Assembly (NCBI RefSeq): GCF_003072065.1
Contig: NZ_QCYG01000001.1
Coordinates: 124,001-188,000, forward strand
Origin: Thalassorhabdomicrobium marinisediminis
Lineage (GTDB): Bacteria; Pseudomonadota; Alphaproteobacteria; Rhodobacterales; Rhodobacteraceae
Length of the DNA stretch: 64,000 nucleotides
Direction of reading: 5' to 3'
The notes below the pieces were generated by a model, which was given only the letters and a program-made list of their open reading frames with translations, had not been told where the DNA came from and did not search any database. This document shows positions 9,220 to 17,059 of the stretch, piece after piece; the stretch's first letter is position 1; each line of letters begins with the position of its first letter. A program made the translations under genes and the position numbers.

Positions 9220-9355
9220 CGGCGCAGAAATTGGAATTGTGACCCAACGTCGCATTCTGTATGAGGTTCTAACAAGGGCCGAACATCAGCTTTGATCGCG
9301 TAGCGGTTGGGGTAACAATGGGGCCCAAGGCCCGGAACGAAATGAGGAATTTAAC

Positions 9356-9589
9356 ATGAGCGACGTCGCAGATCGTGTTCGTAAGATTGTAGTAGAGCAC
9401 CTTGGTGTTGAAGAAGACAAAGTCGTTGAAAGCGCCTCTTTCATCGACGATCTGGGCGCAGACAGCCTTGATACCGTTGAGCTCGTGATGGCGTTCGAAG
9501 AGGAATTCGGCATCGAAATCCCCGATGACGCTGCAGAAACGATCCAGACTTTCGGCGATGCCGTAAAGTTCATCAAAGAAGCCCAGTAA
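9356..9589 (+). CDS. acpP: Acyl carrier protein
   Basis: This 77-residue acidic protein begins [20 protein letters not shown]. The phosphopantetheine site is DSLD in [18 protein letters not shown] (Ser about residue 37). It carries growing acyl chains for the Fab enzymes. AGGAATTTAAC precedes the ATG. It has a strong terminator at 9616 and probably its own promoter, consistent with high expression. Confidence 0.98.
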   Translation: MSDVADRVRKIVVEHLGVEEDKVVESASFIDDLGADSLDTVELVMAFEEEFGIEIPDDAAETIQTFGDAVKFIKEAQ

Positions 9590-9615
9590 ACGGGTCTTTG
9601 ACGATTGAATGACAG

Positions 9616-9644
9616 GGCGGTGCCGCAGGGCGCCGCCTTTTTTT
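9616..9644 (+). terminator. Intrinsic terminator of acpP
   Basis: A 9-bp stem GGCGGTGCC/GGCGCCGCC (one G-U pair) with loop GCAG is followed by TTTTTTT. It lies 26 bases after the acpP stop and just before the end of the opposing PilZ gene. Confidence 0.9.
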
Positions 9645-9674
9645 CTTGTCCGGTTTCATGTCCGGCGTTCCGAT

Positions 9675-10547
9675 TCAACGGGCGCGGGCGTCCGGCGCGC
9701 GGCGCTCAACCTCGCCGTTGGAGATTTGCCGCACCTGTCGCGCGGGCAGGGTGCGGCGGAACACCAGACCGGCATAATGGCTGTTCTGCCAAGCCACCCG
9801 TGCGGCCACGGTGCGCCGTCCCAGCGTCACGAAAATATGGTCAAGCAAAGGCCGGTCCCCCGAGAGGCGCAGCTTCGCGCCCACGGCAGAGATGTCGATC
9901 AGTTGCAGGCGCTGCACGCCGCCGTCATCCTCGACCATGGCGGGCACGTTGCAACTGAAACGGACCTTTTGCAGCGCACGGTTGCGCGCCGCCCGCAAGA
10001 GCACGGCCACCAGCGCGAGGACCGCCGAGAGCAGCAGCGCGACCCGCGTGGCAGCGCCCGCGCCGCCGAGCCCGCGCAGGGCAGACATGGCTCCGGCCTG
10101 CGTCGAGGTGTCGACCGCGTCTTCGGAGGGCGGGGCCGGATCGCTCGCCGCGTTGCAGATCGGCGTGCCAAGGGTCATCATACGGCGCAGAAGGGCGTGA
10201 TGAGCGGGGACCGCCAGCGCCCGCGCCGTGATTTGCACACCGACGGCGGGTTGCCGCCCATGGATCCGCGCCACATCGGCGACATAGGCGGCGACCGCGC
10301 GGTTGAAGGCCGCGTCCCGCGTGGCAAACGCAGACAGATCCCGCGTGCGCCGGACAAGCTGGCCGATGGTGGCGGCCACGGTGCGGGCGGGATCGGCGTC
10401 GGGCGTGGCCTCGGGCGCGACCATCAGCACCGCCTCCAGCCGCTCAACCTCATACATCACGGCGCACATCTGTGCCGCCGCCGGACCCGCCATCACCGCG
10501 AGCCAGACCACGCCTGCCAGCCGTTTCAACGCGGTGACCCCCGCCAT
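9675..10547 (-). CDS. Membrane-anchored PilZ-domain protein
   Basis: This 290-residue protein has a signal peptide or first helix (LKRLAGVVWLAVMAGPAAA). An extracytoplasmic helical region of about 140 residues with cysteines (QMCAVMYEVE, TPICNAA) follows, then a membrane helix at about residues 168-186 (ATRVALLLSAVLALVAVLL) and a C-terminal PilZ domain. The PilZ motif DxSxxG is present as IDISAVGAKL. The preceding RxxxR is not canonical (RALQKVR has five residues between the arginines), so cyclic-di-GMP binding is uncertain. The layout suggests a sensor coupling the periplasm to the cytoplasmic PilZ domain. It interrupts the fab cluster on the opposite strand. Confidence 0.8.
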   Translation of the reverse strand: MAGVTALKRLAGVVWLAVMAGPAAAQMCAVMYEVERLEAVLMVAPEATPDADPARTVAATIGQLVRRTRDLSAFATRDAAFNRAVAAYVADVARIHGRQPAVGVQITARALAVPAHHALLRRMMTLGTPICNAASDPAPPSEDAVDTSTQAGAMSALRGLGGAGAATRVALLLSAVLALVAVLLRAARNRALQKVRFSCNVPAMVEDDGGVQRLQLIDISAVGAKLRLSGDRPLLDHIFVTLGRRTVAARVAWQNSHYAGLVFRRTLPARQVRQISNGEVERRAPDARAR

Positions 10548-10704
10548 GGCTCAAGCCTCCTTGCCTGTTGCGCGCTCGATACCCCATCGGCCTTTCCATC
10601 GGATTAATGGGCGAAAGGATGCCGCGCGACCCCTGTCGAACCCTTGCCCCGACGGGGTGATGCACGGTAAAGGGGGGAAAGCTTCAAAACGAGAAGGTAC
10701 GCCC

Positions 10705-11964
10705 ATGCGTCGCGTCGTCATTACAGGACTAGGATTGGTTACCCCGCTGGCAGACGGGGTCGAAAAAAGCTGGGAGCGTATCCTCGACGGGCAGTCCGGC
10801 GCCGGACCGATCACCCATTTCGACCCCGAAGGCTTCGCCACCACCTATGCCTGCGAAGTGCCCTATGGCGACGGCAGCGACGGCACCTTCAACCCCGACG
10901 CCTATATGCCCGCCAAGGAGCGCCGCAAGGTCGATGATTTCATCGTGTTCGCGCTGGCGGCGGCGGAACAGGCGGTCAAGGACGCCGACTGGACGCCCGA
11001 GGACACCGAGGCGCTTGAGCGCACCGGAGTTCTGACCGGCTCGGGCATCGGCGGGCTGAACTCGATTGCGGAAACCGCCGTGATGATGAAGGAAAAGGGG
11101 CCGCGCCGGGTCTCTCCGTTCTTCGTGCCCGGGGCGCTGATCAACCTGATCTCCGGCCAGATCGCCATCAAATACGGCTTCAAGGGGCCCAACCACGCGG
11201 TGGTCACCGCCTGTTCCACCGGCGCCCATGCCATTGGCGATGCCACCCAGCTGATCAAGTCGGGCCGCGCGGATGTGATGATCGCCGGCGGGGCCGAGGC
11301 CACCATCTGCGAGATCGGTATCGCCGGCTTCAACGCCTGCAAGGCGCTGAGCACCAAGCACGGCGACAACCCCAAGGCGGCCAGCCGCCCCTATGACGTG
11401 GACCGCGACGGCTTTGTCATGGGCGAGGGCGCGGGCATGGTCGTGCTTGAGGATTACGAACACGCCAAGGCGCGCGGTGCGAAGATCTATGCCGAGGTGC
11501 TGGGCTATGGCCTCACCGGGGACGCCTATCACATCACCGCCCCGCCAGAGGACGGCGAAGGCGGTGAGCGGGCAATGCGCATGGCGCTCAAGGATGCGGG
11601 TCTTGACCCTGCGGACATCGATTACATCAACGCCCACGGCACATCGACCATGGCCGATACCATCGAATTGGGCGCGGTTGAGCGGATGATGGGCGATGCG
11701 GCCAGCAAGGTCACCATGTCCTCGACCAAATCCGCGACCGGGCACCTTTTGGGTGCGGCTGGCGCGATCGAGGCGATCTTCAGCATCCTCGCGATCCGCG
11801 ATCAGGTGGCGCCGCCGACCATCAACCTTGACAATCCGGCGGTGGAAACCGTGGTCGATCTGGCCCCCAAAGCCAAGGTTGAACGCAAGATCGATGTGGC
11901 CCTGTCGAACTCCTTCGGCTTCGGCGGCACGAATGCTTCGGTGCTCTTCGGCAAGGTCGACTGA
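10705..11964 (+). CDS. fabF: Beta-ketoacyl-ACP synthase II
   Basis: It condenses malonyl-ACP with acyl-ACP. The 419-residue thiolase-fold protein starts MRRVVITGLGLVTPLADGV at ATG 10705 (GAGAAGG upstream). The catalytic triad is visible: Cys in TACSTGAHAIGDA (about residue 171), His in INAHGTSTMADT and His in SATGHLLGAAGAIEA. The C-terminus SNSFGFGGTNASVLF is standard. An upstream in-frame reading to 10303 overlaps the PilZ gene and is spurious. Only two bases separate it from mltG. Confidence 0.97.
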   Translation: MRRVVITGLGLVTPLADGVEKSWERILDGQSGAGPITHFDPEGFATTYACEVPYGDGSDGTFNPDAYMPAKERRKVDDFIVFALAAAEQAVKDADWTPEDTEALERTGVLTGSGIGGLNSIAETAVMMKEKGPRRVSPFFVPGALINLISGQIAIKYGFKGPNHAVVTACSTGAHAIGDATQLIKSGRADVMIAGGAEATICEIGIAGFNACKALSTKHGDNPKAASRPYDVDRDGFVMGEGAGMVVLEDYEHAKARGAKIYAEVLGYGLTGDAYHITAPPEDGEGGERAMRMALKDAGLDPADIDYINAHGTSTMADTIELGAVERMMGDAASKVTMSSTKSATGHLLGAAGAIEAIFSILAIRDQVAPPTINLDNPAVETVVDLAPKAKVERKIDVALSNSFGFGGTNASVLFGKVD

Positions 11965-11966
11965 CC

Positions 11967-13142
11967 ATGTGGAAACATATCGCCAGCAATGCGCTGACGT
12001 TCCTGATCGTGACGCTGTTCCTTGTGGGCGGCGTCATTGCTTGGGGCACGGCCGAATATTCCGCCGAAGGACCGCTTGAGAACGCGATCTGCCTGAAGGT
12101 GCAGTCCGGGTCGAACATGAGGCTGGTGAGTGAGGATCTGGCCGAGCGTGATGCGATCTCTTCTCCTGCGATCTTCCGCATGGGCGTTGATTATTCCGAC
12201 AAATCCGCGCTTCTGAAGGCGGGCAGCTTCCTTGTTCCCGCGGGCGCGTCGATGGAGGAGATCGCCGAGATCGTCACCCGTGGCGGGCAGAACACCTGCG
12301 GCACCGAAGTGGTCTACCGCGTGGCGGTCAACCGGCTGAGCGCGCAGGTGCGTGAGCTTGACCCCGCCGAAGGTGAATTCGAAGAACTGGTGCGCTTCGA
12401 CATCGAAGAGGGTGTGGAGGCGCCCGAAGACTACCTGCGCACGCGGCAGGATGACGACACGCAATACCGGATCGTGGTCTCGGAAGGGGTGACAAGCTGG
12501 CAGGTGGTGCAGGCCCTGAACGCGCTGGACGTGCTTGCCGATGACGCCACCGAAATCCCCCCCGAAGGGATGCTCGCCCCCGATTCATACGAGGTGCAGC
12601 CCGGTGATTCCGTCAAGGCGCTGCTGGCGCAGATGCAGGCCAAGCAGGAGCGCATCCTTGCCGACGCCTGGGCAGGCCGTGCCGAAGGGCTGCCGCTGGA
12701 GTCCCCCGAGGAGGCGCTGATTCTCGCGTCGATCATCGAGAAAGAGGCTTCGACCTCGGATGAGCGGTTCGACGTGGCCTCGGTCTTCGTGAACCGGCTG
12801 AACGAGGGCATGCGGCTGCAGACCGACCCGACGGTGATCTACGGCATCACCGAGGGCAAGGGCGTGCTGGGCCGCGGTTTGCGCCAGAGTGAGCTTCGCG
12901 CGGCAACCCCCTGGAATACTTACGTGATCCAGGGCCTGCCAGAGACGCCGATCGCCAATCCGGGGCGCGGGTCCATCGAGGCGGCACTGAACCCGTCGGA
13001 CAGCGATTATCTGTTCTTCGTGGCGAAAACCCTTGATCCGCGGGACGGGCACAACTTCGCCGCCACGCTGGACGAGCACAACCGCAACGTCGCGCTTTAT
13101 CGCCAGCTTGAGGCCGAGCGTGACGCGGTGCAGGACAACTGA
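11967..13142 (+). CDS. mltG: Endolytic murein transglycosylase
   Basis: It cleaves nascent glycan strands inside peptidoglycan and so sets strand length. The 391-residue YceG-family protein has an N-terminal membrane anchor (ALTFLIVTLFLVGGVIAWG) and periplasmic LysM-like regions. The catalytic Glu lies in LASIIEKEASTSDERFDVAS (about residue 254), followed by LQTDPTVIYGI and GRGSIEAALNPS, both family signatures. It forms an operon with fabF. Transcription probably ends at the hairpin 13245-13276, just before the GTA cluster. Confidence 0.95.
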   Translation: MWKHIASNALTFLIVTLFLVGGVIAWGTAEYSAEGPLENAICLKVQSGSNMRLVSEDLAERDAISSPAIFRMGVDYSDKSALLKAGSFLVPAGASMEEIAEIVTRGGQNTCGTEVVYRVAVNRLSAQVRELDPAEGEFEELVRFDIEEGVEAPEDYLRTRQDDDTQYRIVVSEGVTSWQVVQALNALDVLADDATEIPPEGMLAPDSYEVQPGDSVKALLAQMQAKQERILADAWAGRAEGLPLESPEEALILASIIEKEASTSDERFDVASVFVNRLNEGMRLQTDPTVIYGITEGKGVLGRGLRQSELRAATPWNTYVIQGLPETPIANPGRGSIEAALNPSDSDYLFFVAKTLDPRDGHNFAATLDEHNRNVALYRQLEAERDAVQDN

Positions 13143-13180
13143 AGGTTAACAAAGCGTGGCGCGAACGGGCGCTAACCTTC
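13141..13180 (+). promoter_or_regulatory. Inverted repeat upstream of the GTA cluster
   Basis: GAAGGTTA (13141-13148) and TAACCTTC (13173-13180) are perfect 8-base inverted repeats around a 24-base GC-rich spacer. They start in the mltG stop codon and lie 135-175 bases before GTA g1. They could be a regulator site for the GTA promoter or an mRNA hairpin. I know of no published consensus for the GTA activator GafA to compare with. Confidence 0.35.
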
Positions 13181-13244
13181 TGTAAAGATTTCGAAAAACA
13201 ACCGGTTTGGCGTAGTGTGTGATCTGCGCTGGTCGAAAAATCAG

Positions 13245-13276
13245 CGGGCGTCGGGGCCATCCCGATGCCCGTTTTT
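13245..13276 (+). terminator. Terminator between mltG and GTA g1
   Basis: An 11-bp stem CGGGCGTCGGG/CCCGATGCCCG (one G-U pair) with loop GCCAT is followed by TTTTTCG. The flanks GAAAAA/TTTTTC extend the symmetry, so it can act in both directions. It insulates the GTA operon from fabF-mltG, or acts as a leader attenuator if the GTA promoter lies upstream of it. Confidence 0.75.
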
Positions 13277-13300
13277 CGCTTCATGGGCGGAGCAACCTGA

Positions 13301-13315
13301 AAGGGATCCTCCCTT
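13301..13315 (+). promoter_or_regulatory. Hairpin covering the ribosome-binding site of GTA g1
   Basis: AAGGGA (13301-13306), the only Shine-Dalgarno-like sequence near g1, pairs perfectly with TCCCTT (13310-13315) across a three-base loop. The stem ends exactly at the ATG at 13316. Translation initiation of the first GTA gene should therefore be weak or conditional. Confidence 0.45.
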
Positions 13316-13666
13316 ATGAGCACCAAACCTGGTGGACCCTCCACCGATCACACCACGGCTGCCGCCCGGATCGAAGAGGCGCGGCAGCTTTTCGAAACCA
13401 TCGGCACGACGTTGAGCGCGGTTCTTGAGCTGGTGAGCGCCGGCGACTTCAAGGACATCGATCTGTTGCCCAGACAGATGGCGCGCCTGACCGATGCCCT
13501 TGCCGACATTCGCAAGAAGGAGGCGGACTTCAATGAAAAATTTTCAGATCAACCGGCAGGAGGCGAGATTGATTTCGACGACCTCAGACACGAAATCGGG
13601 TGCCGCCTTAATCGCATCCGCCAGTGCTGCCGACCGCAAGGCGTTTCTGGACAGTCTGACGAATGA
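13316..13666 (+). CDS. GTA g1, small terminase subunit
   Basis: This 116-residue protein begins MSTKPGGPSTDHTTAAARIE and has helical, charged segments (RIEEARQLFETIGTTLSAVL; LTDALADIRKKEADFNEKF). By position and size it corresponds to RcGTA gene 1 (rcc01682), known as the small terminase TerS. RcGTA TerS starts packaging without sequence specificity, so each particle takes a random piece of host DNA of about 4 kb. Its 3' end overlaps the start of g2 by 134 bases in another frame. The ribosome-binding site is in a hairpin (13301-13315). Confidence 0.85.
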   Translation: MSTKPGGPSTDHTTAAARIEEARQLFETIGTTLSAVLELVSAGDFKDIDLLPRQMARLTDALADIRKKEADFNEKFSDQPAGGEIDFDDLRHEIGCRLNRIRQCCRPQGVSGQSDE

Positions 13667-14933
13667 ACAGGTGCGGGCGTTGCCCTATCTGTTCGAGTTC
13701 TGGGCGCTGGAGCATCAGATACCGCCCGAAGGCGACTGGCGCTCTTGGGTGATCCTGGGCGGACGCGGGGCGGGCAAGACCCGTGCGGGCGCTGAATGGG
13801 TCCGCAGCATGGTTGAGGGGTCGCGTCCGCGCGACCCCGGTCAGGCCAAACGCATCGGGCTGATCGGTGAGACGATGGAACAGGCGCGTGAGGTCATGGT
13901 CTTCGGGGAAAGCGGGATTTTGGCCTGCTCTCCACCGGACCGCAGGCCCACGTGGATCGCCGGGCGGCAAATGCTGGTGTGGCCCAACGGGGCCGAGGCG
14001 CGGCTCTATTCCGCCTTTGATCCCGAACGCCTGCGCGGGCCGCAATTCGATGCGGTCTGGGCTGATGAATTGGCGAAGTGGCCCAAGGCACAAGCGACCT
14101 GGGACATGATGCAGTTCGCGTTGCGTTTGGGCAAGAACCCCCGCGCCTGCGTCACCACGACGCCGCGAAATGTTGGAATATTGAAAGCGCTTCTGGAGCG
14201 CGACAGCACGGTGACGACCCATGCGCCCACCGAGGCCAACCGCGCCTATCTGGCGGACAGTTTTCTGGAGGAGGTGCAGAACCGCTATGCGGGCACCCGG
14301 TTGGGCCGGCAGGAGCTTGAGGGCGTTCTGCTGGCCGATGTGGACGGCGCGCTCTGGACCTCGGACCAGATCGAGGCGGCGCGCGTGAAGGAGGTGCCGA
14401 AACTCGACCGTATCGTGGTCGCGGTGGACCCGCCCGCGGGGGCGACCGCCGCCTCGGACGCCTGCGGGATCATCGTCGCGGGGATCGTGGCGCAGGGGCC
14501 CCTGCCCGAGTGGCAGGTCTACGTGCTGGAAGATGCCAGCGTGCAGGGGGCCAGCCCCAACGACTGGGCGGCGGCGGCGATTGCGGCGATGGACCGGCAC
14601 GGGGCCGAGCGGCTGGTGGCCGAGGTCAATCAGGGCGGTGCGATGGTCGAGGCGATCGTGCGGTCGATCGATCCGGCCGTGCCCTACCGCGCGGTCCACG
14701 CGACGCGCGGCAAGGGGCTGCGGGCCGAACCGGTGGCCGCGCTTTATGAACAGGGCCGCGTGCGGCACCTTCCGAACCTCGGCGCGCTCGAGGACGAGAT
14801 GTGCCAGATGACCGCGCAGGGCTATGCAGGCCAGGGGTCGCCGGACCGCGTGGACGCGCTGGTCTGGGCGCTGACCGAGCTGTTTATCGACCCCGCCCGC
14901 CGCTGGCGCGCGCCCCAGGTGCGCAGGCTTTAG
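13533..14933 (+). CDS. GTA g2, large terminase (ATPase/nuclease)
   Basis: This is the packaging motor that pushes DNA into the capsid. The 466-residue TerL has a Walker A GGRGAGKTRAGAEW (about residues 76-89), a Walker B-like FDAVWADELAKW, and a C-terminal RNase H-like nuclease (VAVDPPAGATAASDACGII with the first Asp; VAEVNQGGAMVEAIVR). ATG 13533 is chosen because AAGGAGG lies 11 bases before it; translation from there overlaps g1 by 134 bases. Later in-frame starts would still keep Walker A. It corresponds to RcGTA rcc01683. Confidence 0.95.
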   Translation: MKNFQINRQEARLISTTSDTKSGAALIASASAADRKAFLDSLTNEQVRALPYLFEFWALEHQIPPEGDWRSWVILGGRGAGKTRAGAEWVRSMVEGSRPRDPGQAKRIGLIGETMEQAREVMVFGESGILACSPPDRRPTWIAGRQMLVWPNGAEARLYSAFDPERLRGPQFDAVWADELAKWPKAQATWDMMQFALRLGKNPRACVTTTPRNVGILKALLERDSTVTTHAPTEANRAYLADSFLEEVQNRYAGTRLGRQELEGVLLADVDGALWTSDQIEAARVKEVPKLDRIVVAVDPPAGATAASDACGIIVAGIVAQGPLPEWQVYVLEDASVQGASPNDWAAAAIAAMDRHGAERLVAEVNQGGAMVEAIVRSIDPAVPYRAVHATRGKGLRAEPVAALYEQGRVRHLPNLGALEDEMCQMTAQGYAGQGSPDRVDALVWALTELFIDPARRWRAPQVRRL

Positions 14934-15067
14934 CCTTGGTATTGCACGATTTTTCGGGCCGTTGCGCCGGGGGCGCACGGTCGCTTGCGGGCTTGGTAAC
15001 AGATTTCGTCGAAAGTGCATCGTGTTGGATCGGACGCCAGATCGAAGCGGCACCAAAGGGGATTTGA

Positions 15068-16255
15068 ATGTTTGAGTTTTTGAAACGACCAGAGGCGGAC
15101 GAACAGGTCGAGGTGAAGGCCTCGGCCACCGGGCGCATCGCGGCGCGGGCCGCGGGCTGGGGAACCGCCGGTCGCGCGGTCTGGTCCGCGCGGGACAGCG
15201 CCACCCTGACGCGCCACGGCTTTGCGGCCAATCCAGTGGGCTTTCGCGCGGTCAAGATGATCGCCGAAGCCGCCGCGTCGCTGCCGCTGGTGTTGCAGGA
15301 CGACGAACGCCGCTACGACACCCATCCGGTGCTTGCGCTGCTGGCGCGGCCCAATGGCGCGCAGGGCCGGGCAGAGCTGCTTGAGGCTTTGTTTGGCCAG
15401 GTGCTGCTGTCCGGCAACGGCTATGTTGAAGCCGTGGGCGGCGAGGGCGTGCCGGTGGAGCTGCACGTGCTGCGCTCGGACCGGATGACGGTCGTGCCCG
15501 GGGCCGATGGCTGGCCCGTGGCCTATGATTACACCGTGGGCGGGCGCAAACACCGCTTTGCTTTGGGCGAGGGGCCCGCGCCGATCTGCCATATCAAGAG
15601 CTTTCATCCCCAGGATGACCACTACGGCCTGTCCCCCATGCAGGCGGCGGCGGCGGCGCTGGACGTGCACAATGCCGCCAGCCGCTGGAGCAAGGCACTT
15701 CTTGACAATGCGGCGCGGCCGTCGGGGGCGATCGTTTACAAGGGCGCGGACAACCAGAGCCAACTGTCGAGCGATCAGTATGACCGTTTGCTCAGCGAGA
15801 TGGAGACCCAGCATCAGGGTGCGCGCAACGCAGGACGGCCGATGCTGCTGGAAGGGGGGCTCGACTGGAAGCCCATGGGGTTCAGCCCCTCGGACATGGA
15901 GTTCCAGAAAACCAAAGAGGCCGCCGCCCGCGAGATTGCCGTGGCCTTCGGCGTGCCGCCCATGCTGCTGGGCATCCCCGGCGACGCAACCTACGCAAAT
16001 TTTCAAGAGGCCAACCGCGCCTTTTACCGCTCGACCGTGTTGCCGCTGGCCACCCGGGTGGTGAGTGCGCTGGCCCATTGGCTGGGAGATTTCACCGGCA
16101 CGACTTTCGAGCTGAAACCCGACCTGGATCAGGTGAGCGCGCTGGCGGCGGAACGCCAGTCGCAATGGACGCGGATCGGCGATGCGAGCTTTCTGACCGA
16201 CGCCGAGAAGCGCCGCCTGCTGGGACTGCCCGCGCTTGAGGTGGGCGATGGGTGA
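15068..16255 (+). CDS. GTA g3, portal protein (HK97 family)
   Basis: This 395-residue portal forms the dodecameric DNA gate at one capsid vertex. HK97-type portal signatures include VGFRAVKMIAEAAASLPLVL (about residues 57-76), HPVLALLARPN, LLSGNGYVEAVGG, and the C-terminal VAFGVPPMLLGIPGDATYAN followed by FQEANRAFYRSTVLP. It is preceded by a 134-base gap after g2 in which I see only a short GC-rich hairpin (GCGCCGGGGGCGC). The stop codon overlaps the ATG of g3.5. Confidence 0.95.
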   Translation: MFEFLKRPEADEQVEVKASATGRIAARAAGWGTAGRAVWSARDSATLTRHGFAANPVGFRAVKMIAEAAASLPLVLQDDERRYDTHPVLALLARPNGAQGRAELLEALFGQVLLSGNGYVEAVGGEGVPVELHVLRSDRMTVVPGADGWPVAYDYTVGGRKHRFALGEGPAPICHIKSFHPQDDHYGLSPMQAAAAALDVHNAASRWSKALLDNAARPSGAIVYKGADNQSQLSSDQYDRLLSEMETQHQGARNAGRPMLLEGGLDWKPMGFSPSDMEFQKTKEAAAREIAVAFGVPPMLLGIPGDATYANFQEANRAFYRSTVLPLATRVVSALAHWLGDFTGTTFELKPDLDQVSALAAERQSQWTRIGDASFLTDAEKRRLLGLPALEVGDG

Positions 16256-16466
16256 GTATCGCGAGACCTTCGAGTGCGGCCCCAGCCTGCGCATCGAGGC
16301 CCATGAGCGCGTGGCCGCGTTGCAGTTCGCCCAGCTCAACACCCAGTTGGGCAAGATCGAAGAAATGATGCAGCGGCTGGAGCGACGCTTGTGGCTGACG
16401 GTCTACGGCGTGGTGGCCGTGATCCTCGCCCAGGCGGTGGATTCGATGCTGAACCTGACCCCGTGA
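16248..16466 (+). CDS. GTA g3.5, small membrane-anchored protein
   Basis: This 72-residue protein starts at ATG 16248, overlapping the portal stop by eight bases. An N-terminal amphipathic coiled region (HERVAALQFAQLNTQLGKIE, EMMQRLERRLW) precedes a C-terminal membrane helix (LTVYGVVAVILAQAVDSML). It matches the small g3.5 gene of RcGTA (rcc01685) in position and layout. Its role is not established; the shape resembles small phage accessory membrane proteins. Confidence 0.85.
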   Translation: MGEYRETFECGPSLRIEAHERVAALQFAQLNTQLGKIEEMMQRLERRLWLTVYGVVAVILAQAVDSMLNLTP

Positions 16467-16477
16467 GAGGAAGAGAC

Positions 16478-17020
16478 ATGACCTTAGAGCATAAATTCAT
16501 GGCCCTTGGTGACAGTGTCGCCGTCGAGGACGGGACCCGGATCAGCGGCTATGCCTCGCTGTTCGGCAAACCCGATCAGGGCGGTGACGTGGTGGCCCGT
16601 GGTGCCTACGCGGCCTCGCTTCGGGCGCTGGCGGGCAAGGGGGCGCGGGTCAAGATGCTGTGGCAGCACGACCCGGCCCAGCCCATCGGCGTCTGGGACG
16701 AGGTGCGCGAGGATGCGGCGGGGCTTTGGGTCAAGGGGCGCATCCTGCGCGATGTGGCCCGCGGGCGCGAAGCCGCGGCGTTGATCGAGGCGGGGGCCAT
16801 CGACGGGCTCTCCATCGGGTATCGCACCGTTCGTGCAAGCAAGTCCGACAGCGGCGGGCGGCTGCTGTCCGAACTGGAGCTTTGGGAGGTGTCGCTTGTC
16901 ACCTTCCCGATGCTTCCCGATGCGCGGGTGGGGGCCAAAGGCGATGCCGGTTTGGCCGACACCCTGCGCGATCTGGCGGGGGCGTTTCAGGATGCCCGCG
17001 CCGTGCTGGGCCAGAGATAG
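16478..17020 (+). CDS. GTA g4, prohead (capsid maturation) protease
   Basis: This 180-residue HK97-family U35 serine protease trims the N-terminal part of the capsid protein during maturation. It begins MTLEHKFMALGDS at ATG 16478 (GAGGAAGAG upstream). The motifs VKMLWQHDPAQPIGVWDEV (catalytic His about residue 66) and GAIDGLSIGYRT (Ser about residue 114), then ELWEVSLVTFPM, are all typical. It lies directly upstream of its substrate g5. Confidence 0.95.
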   Translation: MTLEHKFMALGDSVAVEDGTRISGYASLFGKPDQGGDVVARGAYAASLRALAGKGARVKMLWQHDPAQPIGVWDEVREDAAGLWVKGRILRDVARGREAAALIEAGAIDGLSIGYRTVRASKSDSGGRLLSELELWEVSLVTFPMLPDARVGAKGDAGLADTLRDLAGAFQDARAVLGQR

Positions 17021-17059
17021 GCGCGGCGCACCAACCCAACCGACGTAAAGGATCGAAAC

